A stretch of 5,002 nt of DNA from positions 1-5,002 of the forward strand of contig JABMML010000107.1 of assembly GCA_013205585.1 (NCBI GenBank). Reading direction: 5' to 3'. Position 1 is the stretch's first letter, and the number at the start of each line of letters is the position of its first letter. Below, piece after piece: positions 1 to 4,887 of the stretch. The notes beneath the pieces are model-generated. The model was not told where the DNA came from. It ran no database searches and saw nothing but the letters and a program-made list of their open reading frames with translations. This DNA is from Chitinophagaceae bacterium. GTDB taxonomy: Bacteria > Bacteroidota > Bacteroidia > Chitinophagales > Chitinophagaceae. Position numbers and translations under genes: made by a program.

Positions 1-322
1 CCATTACGGCCTCGTCCTCATACACAATATCTAAGTGCATGGCCTCAGGCTTGAGGTCGGTGTATTCTTGATTGATAATACTTAAGTAAACTACTTCGTC
101 ACCGGGTCTTGTTTTGTAATTACTCTTCACTACTTTGCCATTTACGGTTAAAAAACCACCGTCAATGCCATTTTGTAATTTATTTCTGGTAATACCTTCA
201 ATTCTTGCTTGCACCCATTTATCTATACGCATGGGGGCTTGGCCTTTATCTACAGTAAAGGAAACTTTTTCATAAAGGGACTCACTATTTTCTTCCGCTA
301 TGGGCTCTAATTCTTCTGACAT
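1..322 (-). CDS. RluA/RluD-family 23S rRNA pseudouridine synthase, N-terminal part (3' end outside window)
   Basis: This is a partial gene: 107 codons from ATG at 322 are visible and the frame is still open at the window edge. Residues 32-81 form an S4 RNA-binding domain, recognisable from RIDKWVQARI followed by SRNKLQ-like TRNKLQNGI and LTVNGKVVKSNYKTRPGDEV. The segment LDIVYEDEAVM (97-107) is the start of the catalytic domain, where family members read roughly 'nIVYEDd.l.VvnKP'. The acidic, Glu/Ser-rich first 20 residues are typical of Bacteroidota homologues. Known for the family: RluD-type enzymes isomerise uridines to pseudouridine in 23S rRNA, acting on ribosomes or precursors in the cytoplasm. 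The catalytic Asp (in the HRLD motif) lies beyond the window, so activity and exact substrate cannot be judged. The start is supported by the conserved N-terminus and by a promoter box directly upstream. It is divergent from lipB. Confidence 0.88.
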   Translation of the reverse strand, partial: MSEELEPIAEENSESLYEKVSFTVDKGQAPMRIDKWVQARIEGITRNKLQNGIDGGFLTVNGKVVKSNYKTRPGDEVVYLSIINQEYTDLKPEAMHLDIVYEDEAVM

Positions 323-326
323 GATG

Positions 327-334
327 CAAAAGTA
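327..334 (-). promoter_or_regulatory. Bacteroidota-type -7 box (TACTTTTG) of the pseudouridine synthase gene
   Basis: Read on the minus strand, TACTTTTG fits the Bacteroidota housekeeping -7 consensus TAnnTTTG. It is followed by CATC and then the ATG at 322. Transcription normally begins a few bases after this box, so the mRNA would start at or next to the start codon, with essentially no leader. No convincing -33 TTG element was found at the usual spacing. Confidence 0.55.
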
Positions 335-354
335 GGATATTGCTGCTTAGTTTG

Positions 355-362
355 TAACTTTG
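355..362 (+). promoter_or_regulatory. Bacteroidota-type -7 box (TAACTTTG) of lipB
   Basis: TAACTTTG matches the TAnnTTTG consensus and is followed by CTTT and the lipB ATG at 367. The geometry is identical to the box of the divergent gene (box, then 4 nt, then ATG). A transcript starting 5-7 nt after the box would be leaderless. A TTG at 340-342 is too close (12 nt) to be a standard -33 element, so the upstream half of the promoter is uncertain. Confidence 0.55.
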
Positions 363-366
363 CTTT

Positions 367-1074
367 ATGCGTCAAAAAGTTTTTTTCGAGGATATGGGCA
401 TTCGATCCTATCAGCCCAGTTGGGATTACCAGGAGGCATTACTGCTAAAAAATACGCAAATTAAATGGGCGGCAAGGCAAAACGAGCAGGATGTAAAAAC
501 TTCGAACACAGAACATAGATTATTAATGGTAGAGCATAATCCTGTATTTACTTTAGGGAAAAGTGGTAAAAGAGAGCATGTTTTAGTGTCGGAAGAACAA
601 TTAAAGAATTTAGGCATTGAGTTTTTCCATATCAATAGAGGGGGAGATGTGACTTACCATGGCTTACAACAAATTGTTGGCTATCCCATTTTGGATTTAG
701 ATAAATTTAAAACCGACCTAGGTTGGTATTTAAGAAGCCTTGAACAAGTTATTATTGATGTGATAGCTGAATATGGATTGAAAGGAGAAAGAAGTGAAGG
801 AGAAACAGGAGTTTGGTTAGAACCTAATGACCCCTTTATGGCTAGAAAAATTTGCGCTATGGGCATTAAATGTAGCAGATGGATTACCATGCATGGTTTT
901 GCCTTAAATGTAAATACCGATTTATCTCATTTTGAATTTATAGTTCCTTGTGGCATACAAGGAAAAACAGTCACCTCTTTAGAAAAAGAATTAGGACATA
1001 AACTGAACTACGAAGCCGTAAAAGAAAAAGTGAAAAAACATTTTCAATTAATATTCGATTGCGAACTTATATAA
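367..1074 (+). CDS. lipB: Octanoyl-[acyl-carrier-protein]:protein N-octanoyltransferase LipB
   Basis: LipB moves the octanoyl group from octanoyl-ACP to a specific lysine of lipoyl domains (pyruvate and 2-oxoglutarate dehydrogenases, glycine cleavage H protein). This is the first step of de novo lipoate synthesis, before LipA adds sulfur, and takes place in the cytoplasm. The protein has 235 residues, a little longer than E. coli LipB (213). Visible family motifs are NPVFTLGKSGK (58-68), RGGDVTYHG (91-99), the ARKICAMGIK segment with the expected catalytic Lys161, MHGFALNVN (175-183), and the PCGIQGK loop with the expected acyl-carrying Cys195. One oddity is that the usual HGPGQ motif reads HGLQQ (98-102). 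The ATG at 367 is kept because the first beta strand (KVFFEDMGI) aligns with the family N-terminus; the next Met (residue 10) would remove it. No lipA is adjacent. The gene is divergent from a pseudouridine synthase and convergent with a PLP enzyme. Confidence 0.95.
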   Translation: MRQKVFFEDMGIRSYQPSWDYQEALLLKNTQIKWAARQNEQDVKTSNTEHRLLMVEHNPVFTLGKSGKREHVLVSEEQLKNLGIEFFHINRGGDVTYHGLQQIVGYPILDLDKFKTDLGWYLRSLEQVIIDVIAEYGLKGERSEGETGVWLEPNDPFMARKICAMGIKCSRWITMHGFALNVNTDLSHFEFIVPCGIQGKTVTSLEKELGHKLNYEAVKEKVKKHFQLIFDCELI

Positions 1075-1107
1075 TTGAAGAGAATTGATTTTATAAAGTG
1101 AACTAGT

Positions 1108-2013
1108 TTAATAAAGTAAGGTGCCTAAGGGCAATGATCTATTGCCTTGCAAGCCTCCACTATGTATTACTAGTATTTTACTTCCTTCTTTGAAATAGTT
1201 TTCTTTCAATAAACTATCTACTGCATATAAAAGTTTACCAGTATACACAATATCGGTAGGTATTTTTTCCGAAGTCCAAAGCTGGTTCATAAAAGTAAAA
1301 AGTGCAGGATTTGTTTTCGCATAACCTCCCTGATGAAAACGATGTAGTAAGGTAAATGGCTTACTACTATCTTTTAATAAATTTTTTATTTCTGTTTCAA
1401 TGCTTGCTTCATTTTTTAAAACGGGAATACCAATAATATCTTGATGCGCTTCGGCTGCATTAATTAATCCTGCAAGCATAGTACCTGTCCCCACTGCCGC
1501 TATAATAGTGGTATACTCTTTGCAATTTTCATTTAAAATAGTGGCAGCACCTTTCACACCAATGGCACCATAACCCCCTTCGTCAATGAAGTATGTAGAA
1601 TCGTTATCAATACTTCTGTGCTGATTATTTTTTAGTAAATCATTTTTTACTTCCTGAAAATTAGTTCTTCCAATAAACTCTAATTGCATTCCATAGGCAA
1701 GGGCTTCTTGTAAACTTGGCGTTATGGCATCTTCCTTAGTGGCTCTCACATAGCCAATACTATTTACATTATTTTCTTTTGCAGCATAAGCCAAGGCGAC
1801 TAAATGATTAGAATAGGGACCGCCGAAACTGGCAATACTGCTGCAAGATTGACTAATAGCTTCTTCTATATAATACCTTAGCTTAAACCATTTATTGCCA
1901 CTTACAATGGGGTGCAGCTTATCTAACCTCAGCATACTAGATTCAATATTTGAACTACTAAAGCTAGTAATGGGATCAATGGTTATGTTATCTAATCTAA
2001 TGGTAGCTTTCAA
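1108..2013 (-). CDS. PLP-dependent enzyme, ACC deaminase / D-cysteine desulfhydrase family
   Basis: This is a 301-residue cytoplasmic enzyme of the fold-type II (tryptophan synthase beta-like) PLP superfamily. The motif SGNKWFKLRYY (38-48) contains the expected PLP-binding Lys41. SFGGPYSNH (62-70) corresponds to the family's substrate/carboxylate loop. AVGTGTMLAGL (173-183) is the phosphate-binding glycine loop. VYTGK (256-260) and IHSGGLQGNR (283-292) match the C-terminal active-site segments. Known family reactions are ACC to 2-oxobutyrate plus ammonia, and D-cysteine to pyruvate, sulfide and ammonia. The sequence does not settle the substrate; D-cysteine or another D-amino acid is the more common role for bacterial homologues of this kind. 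The start is TTG at 2013 after an A-rich leader. The frame is open back to a TGA at 2053-2055 but contains no ATG or GTG, and the next Met (27) would cut into conserved sequence. Its stop lies 33 nt from the convergent lipB stop. Confidence 0.85.
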   Translation of the reverse strand: MKATIRLDNITIDPITSFSSSNIESSMLRLDKLHPIVSGNKWFKLRYYIEEAISQSCSSIASFGGPYSNHLVALAYAAKENNVNSIGYVRATKEDAITPSLQEALAYGMQLEFIGRTNFQEVKNDLLKNNQHRSIDNDSTYFIDEGGYGAIGVKGAATILNENCKEYTTIIAAVGTGTMLAGLINAAEAHQDIIGIPVLKNEASIETEIKNLLKDSSKPFTLLHRFHQGGYAKTNPALFTFMNQLWTSEKIPTDIVYTGKLLYAVDSLLKENYFKEGSKILVIHSGGLQGNRSLPLGTLLY

Positions 2014-2058
2014 TGTTTTTTTATTTAAGAGAAATTGGTTAATTTTACCTGCTCATTT

Positions 2059-2069
2059 ATACTGAGTAT
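2059..2069. repeat. Short inverted repeat ATACT-G-AGTAT
   Basis: This is a perfect 5-bp dyad around a single G, lying in the 114-bp spacer between the divergent PLP enzyme and nucleotidyltransferase genes. Its position would suit an operator. An 11-bp dyad in AT-rich DNA is not rare, so function is speculative. Confidence 0.25.
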
Positions 2070-2083
2070 TCGACAGTAAACTA

Positions 2084-2097
2084 TCCTAAAATTAGGA
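2084..2097. repeat. Short inverted repeat TCCTAA-AA-TTAGGA
   Basis: Two 6-bp arms are separated by AA, 30 bp before the nucleotidyltransferase start and 70 bp before the PLP enzyme start. It is a candidate operator for one or both divergent genes. The rest of the 2014-2127 spacer shows no good TAnnTTTG box on either strand, so the promoters there could not be placed. Confidence 0.3.
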
Positions 2098-2127
2098 CTA
2101 AATTAGATTCAAATTAATTGAAAATAT

Positions 2128-3027
2128 ATGGCAGCTACATTAGTAATTTTGGCAGCAGGGATGGCAAGTAGGTATGGTAGTATGAAACAAATTGAGGGTT
2201 TTGGTCCTGCTGGAGAAACAATAATGGAATATTCTATTTATGACGCCATTCGTGCAGGTTTTAATAAAGTGGTTTTTATTATTCGCCCCGATTTTGCTGA
2301 GCCATTTAAGCAAGCCTTAGAACCAAAATTGAAAGGCAAAATTGAAATCGAATATGTATACCAATCCTTGGATAAATTTACAGAAGGGTATGCCATTGCA
2401 GCAGATAGGGTGAAGCCTTGGGGTACTGCCCATGCATTATTATGTTGTAAAGAACTGGTGAAAGAATCATTCGCCGTAATTAATGCCGATGATTATTATG
2501 GTAAAGAAGCCTTTGAGCAATCCTATACTTTTTTAACCAAAGAGTGCAACGAAAAAACGAATTGTATACTTGGTTATGAGTTGTCCAATACATTAAGTGA
2601 GAATGGTACAGTGAGTAGAGGCGTATGTTCTATAGACGCAGAAGGCTATTTAAAGCAAATTAATGAGCGCACTACTATTTATCGTAGAGCAGATGGTCAA
2701 ATTGTATTTGAAGAAAGTGGAGTAGAAACTTCTTTGCAAGAAGATACAAGAGTAAGTATGAACTTTATGTGCTTTGGGCCTGGTTTCATTGACTTGTGTG
2801 AAAAGGAGTTTGATTTATTTTTAAAAGCTAAGGGCCAAGAATTAAAATCTGAATTTTATATTCCCTATGTAGCAGGCAGGTACCATGAATTAGGCCTAGG
2901 AAAAGTAAAGGTTATTCCTACCAATGCAAAATGGTTTGGTGTTACTTATAAAGAAGATGCGCCTGGTGTGAAACAAAGTATTAATGCGCTCGTAGATAAT
3001 AAAGTGTACCCTTCTAATTTATGGTAG
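2128..3027 (+). CDS. Sugar-phosphate nucleotidyltransferase-like protein (NTP_transferase family)
   Basis: The protein has 299 residues and a GT-A-like Rossmann nucleotidyltransferase fold. The N-terminal signature LAAGMASRYGSMKQ (8-21) is the glycine-rich nucleotide-binding loop with its basic Lys20. GPAGETIMEYSIYDAIRAG (26-44) follows as in related Bacteroidota proteins. PWGTAHALL (98-106) corresponds to the 'GTa.al' base/sugar contact, and NADDYYG (119-125) carries the Asp pair expected to bind Mg2+. Known for the fold: condensation of a nucleoside triphosphate with a sugar-1-phosphate to give an NDP-sugar and pyrophosphate. The particular sugar and nucleotide cannot be read from the sequence. 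No glycosyltransferase or sugar kinase lies next to it, so context does not help. The ATG at 2128 follows an A/T-rich leader and gives a start right at the first beta strand. Its TAG stop is 8 nt from the stop of the convergent protease gene. Confidence 0.82.
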   Translation: MAATLVILAAGMASRYGSMKQIEGFGPAGETIMEYSIYDAIRAGFNKVVFIIRPDFAEPFKQALEPKLKGKIEIEYVYQSLDKFTEGYAIAADRVKPWGTAHALLCCKELVKESFAVINADDYYGKEAFEQSYTFLTKECNEKTNCILGYELSNTLSENGTVSRGVCSIDAEGYLKQINERTTIYRRADGQIVFEESGVETSLQEDTRVSMNFMCFGPGFIDLCEKEFDLFLKAKGQELKSEFYIPYVAGRYHELGLGKVKVIPTNAKWFGVTYKEDAPGVKQSINALVDNKVYPSNLW

Positions 3028-3035
3028 CAGGTATT

Positions 3036-4148
3036 TTAGTTATAAGATCTAATACTGTAGATATAACTTTTCAAATTACTAACTTGGCTTTTTCTATTGC
3101 TTAAATTGGCTATATTATTTTTAGACAATTTAATTTTGCCTGCCTTTTTATTTTCTTTTTCGTTTACCATTTCAATTAGGTCAAATATTTTAGTAGACTT
3201 AATGGCAAAGGCTACTCCTTCAGCTTGTTTTTGTCTGGTATTGATAATGCCAATTATTTCTCCTTTATCATTAAATAAAGGGGCTCCAGAAGAACCAGGA
3301 TTCGCACTTATTTGAATTTGGTAAGAATTACTATCTCCATTGTATCCTGTTTGTGCACTAAGATATCCCTTACCATATACAATGTCATTATCCTTTCTTG
3401 GGTAACCTAATGTAAAAATTTCTTCTCCTAAATCGGTCATCTTTTTGCGAATAATAAAGGGGATATTTTTCGGTGCTTTAAAATCTTCATCATCTATTTT
3501 AAGCAAGGCTAGGTCTGAACTGTAGTCGCTGTAAATAATATTGGCATGTAATTCTTGGCCCTCACTATTAATAACAATGGCCCCATTTCCTTTTAGTACA
3601 TGTGTATTGGTTACGATAAAACCTTTTGTATCAATTAAAAATCCAGAACCTCCGCTTAACATTTTTGCGTTTTCAGGTACTTTAGATTTTACCTCATTAA
3701 TTAAATGCCCTTGCACTTGTTGTTTTTTCTTGATCACTTCAATATCATTACTTAATTGTAATAATTGATTACCATTTAAACTTGGTGACAAAGACATGAC
3801 TAATACAGTAGTTGTTAATGCAATGAAACCGCCCACAGAAGCAGCGATAGCAGTGACTCTCTTATATTTATTCCAAAGTTGTATTACCTTGGTTTTTGTG
3901 CTAATAGTATCATTGGTCATCCATTCACCAGCGGCTAATAATTTATTAAATGTTTGGTTGGTTAATTTTGCAAAGCTGCGTCTATGCGCATAAGACTGCA
4001 TATGATCCAAGAATAATTTATGCTCCACCACCATCTGATCAATTTCAGGTGTATTTTTTCTCAGGGTCTCAAATTGAGTTCTTTCTTGACTAGACATGTC
4101 GTCTGTCAAATACCTTTCAATTATTTCTATTAATTCTTTGTCTTCCAT
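3036..4148 (-). CDS. Membrane-anchored HtrA-like trypsin protease with anti-sigma-like N-terminus
   Basis: This 370-residue protein has three parts. Residues 1-60 (starting IIERYLTDDMSSQERTQFE, then PEIDQMVVEH) resemble the cytoplasmic N-terminus of Bacteroidota anti-sigma factors: a short helical region with no zinc-binding HxxxCxxC motif. Residues about 98-120 are one hydrophobic helix (VTAIAASVGGFIALTTTVLV), preceded by KYKR, which predicts N-inside/C-outside topology. After a possible short coiled coil (128-156) comes a trypsin-like domain (165-327) with GSGFLID, TNTHV (His183), SSDLALLKID (Asp212) and NPGSSGAPLF (Ser287), so the triad is intact. No PDZ domain follows; a basic tail of about 40 residues ends the protein. 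It sits 43 nt downstream of an ECF sigma gene on the same strand, consistent with one operon. The protease assignment is well supported. The anti-sigma role rests on the N-terminal pattern and gene order and is inference. Confidence 0.85.
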   Translation of the reverse strand: MEDKELIEIIERYLTDDMSSQERTQFETLRKNTPEIDQMVVEHKLFLDHMQSYAHRRSFAKLTNQTFNKLLAAGEWMTNDTISTKTKVIQLWNKYKRVTAIAASVGGFIALTTTVLVMSLSPSLNGNQLLQLSNDIEVIKKKQQVQGHLINEVKSKVPENAKMLSGGSGFLIDTKGFIVTNTHVLKGNGAIVINSEGQELHANIIYSDYSSDLALLKIDDEDFKAPKNIPFIIRKKMTDLGEEIFTLGYPRKDNDIVYGKGYLSAQTGYNGDSNSYQIQISANPGSSGAPLFNDKGEIIGIINTRQKQAEGVAFAIKSTKIFDLIEMVNEKENKKAGKIKLSKNNIANLSNRKSQVSNLKSYIYSIRSYN

Positions 4149-4174
4149 TTTGCTTTTTTACTCTCTACTCTAAT

Positions 4175-4206
4175 TTTTATTCTCCTATATTTTATTCTCC
4201 TATATT
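4175..4206 (-). repeat. 15-bp tandem duplication across the sigma factor stop codon
   Basis: On the minus strand the unit ATATAGGAGAATAAA occurs twice in direct succession; period-15 identity extends over 32 bp. The first copy (read 5'-3') encodes the last residues NIGE and the TAA of the sigma factor. The second copy repeats the same codons and stop in frame, just after the real stop. Each unit holds an AGGAG, but the nearer one is still 33 nt from the protease ATG, too far for a normal Shine-Dalgarno site. Confidence 0.85.
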
Positions 4207-4746
4207 ATATTGCGCGAAAAATAATTTTTTTAGACGTATTAAACATTTGTATTTCTGGTTCTTTGCATTATCGGCATTGGTGTATCCAAAATCGGCTGCC
4301 AATTCCTGCATTCCTTTTTTATTCAAATAATAACCTTCTAATAAACTTTTACAGGGTTCCCCTAAACTATTTAAGGCCCGATGCATTATTTCAAAAGAAG
4401 CTTCTTTCTTATCAAACTCCCTCATGTCTTGTTCTACTGAAATGGTTTCTTCCTGACTACTTAATGGGCCACTATACTTCCCTAATTGATGCAGGCGCTT
4501 TAACCATAAATGCTTGCAAATAGAGAAAAGATAGGTTTTGATTTTACAGCTAAGAACAAATGAATTGGATTGAACCTTTTCATATAAAGTAATCATTGCT
4601 TCCTGGAAAACATCCCTTGCGTCATCAAAAGAGCCATTGTTGTTTAGAACAAAGTGCTGAATAGAATTAAAATGACTTTTATAGAGGGTTTCCACCGCCT
4701 TGGAGTCATTACCAGCTAGTCCTTTTAAAAGGGCTTGTTCGTTCAA
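4192..4746 (-). CDS. ECF-type RNA polymerase sigma factor (sigma-70 family)
   Basis: Read from TTG at 4746 the product has 184 residues, a normal ECF size. Region 2 spans roughly 5-90: ALLKGLAGNDSKAVETLY, then DDARDVFQEAMITLYEKV (core-binding and -10 recognition helix), then a Lys/Arg-rich CKIKTYLFSICKHLWLKR. A variable acidic linker follows (about 95-118). Region 4, with its helix-turn-helix, includes ALNSLGEPCKSLLEGYYLNKKGMQELAADFGYTNADNAKNQKYKC near the C-terminus. The frame is open upstream to another TTG at 4782, but that codon lies upstream of a likely -10 element. The start at 4746 gives (M)NEQALLKGLAGND, a typical ECF N-terminus; TTG at 4758 is a third option. The gene probably directs RNA polymerase to its own promoter and the divergent lipoprotein promoter, and is co-transcribed with the downstream membrane protease (inference). 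Confidence 0.85.
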   Translation of the reverse strand: MNEQALLKGLAGNDSKAVETLYKSHFNSIQHFVLNNNGSFDDARDVFQEAMITLYEKVQSNSFVLSCKIKTYLFSICKHLWLKRLHQLGKYSGPLSSQEETISVEQDMREFDKKEASFEIMHRALNSLGEPCKSLLEGYYLNKKGMQELAADFGYTNADNAKNQKYKCLIRLKKLFFAQYNIGE

Positions 4747-4761
4747 TTCAGCTTTCAAGAG

Positions 4762-4791
4762 ATTAATACTTAATTTGGTCAAAAGTAACCC
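4762..4791 (-). promoter_or_regulatory. Putative ECF promoter of the sigma/protease operon: GGGTTAC-N15-GTATTAAT
   Basis: On the minus strand GGGTTAC (4791-4785) and GTATTAAT (4769-4762) are separated by 15 nt, a normal -35/-10 spacing for an ECF sigma factor. The same two blocks with the same spacing lie on the other strand before the divergent lipoprotein gene. Transcription would begin near 4754-4757, giving a very short leader before TTG 4746. TACTTTTG (4787-4780) overlaps the element and also fits the housekeeping TAnnTTTG box, so two modes of recognition are possible. Adenine tracts at 4802-4817 just upstream could act as an UP-like element. Confidence 0.6.
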
Positions 4792-4826
4792 AAAATGAGG
4801 TCTTTTTTAATTTTTTCAGGGGAAGG

Positions 4827-4856
4827 GGGTTACCTTTTCTATCTTGGGGTATTAAT
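4827..4856 (+). promoter_or_regulatory. Putative ECF promoter of the small lipoprotein gene: GGGTTAC-N15-GTATTAAT
   Basis: GGGTTAC (4827-4833) and GTATTAAT (4849-4856) flank a 15-nt spacer, exactly as in the divergent sigma factor promoter. Predicted transcription start is about 4862, leaving a leader of about 25 nt rich in A and T (AATTAATTAATAAAAACAAA) before the ATG at 4888. The T tracts at 4802-4816 lie just upstream and could serve both promoters. Confidence 0.6.
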
Positions 4857-4887
4857 AGTATTAATTAATTAATAAAAACAAACCCAA

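Noticed and set aside
1075..1107. Possible bidirectional terminator between lipB and the PLP enzyme gene
   Set aside because: No stem-loop with a T run is present; the only dyad is the short palindrome AACTAGTT (1101-1108), which is too small.
3036..3170. Possible frameshift at the 3' end of the protease gene, because the last 40 residues are basic and of low complexity
   Set aside because: The trypsin domain is complete before this tail, the frame is open to a stop next to the convergent gene, and no alternative frame continues recognisable homology.
4182..4201. AGGAG copies as Shine-Dalgarno sites for the protease gene
   Set aside because: They lie 33 and 48 nt upstream of the ATG, outside the working range; the immediate leader is A-rich, as is usual in Bacteroidota.
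4263..4523. Plus-strand open frame of 86 codons inside the sigma factor gene
   Set aside because: It lies wholly antisense to a well-supported sigma factor, has no family features or promoter, and is explained as a shadow frame. The same applies to antisense frames at 426-635, 681-890, 3097-3315, 3541-3768 and 3796-3993.
4819..4849. G-runs (GGGG, GGGGG, GGGG) that could suggest a G-quadruplex
   Set aside because: Only three runs are present, and the third is 16 nt away; the sequence is better explained as part of the GGGTTAC promoter block and its spacer.
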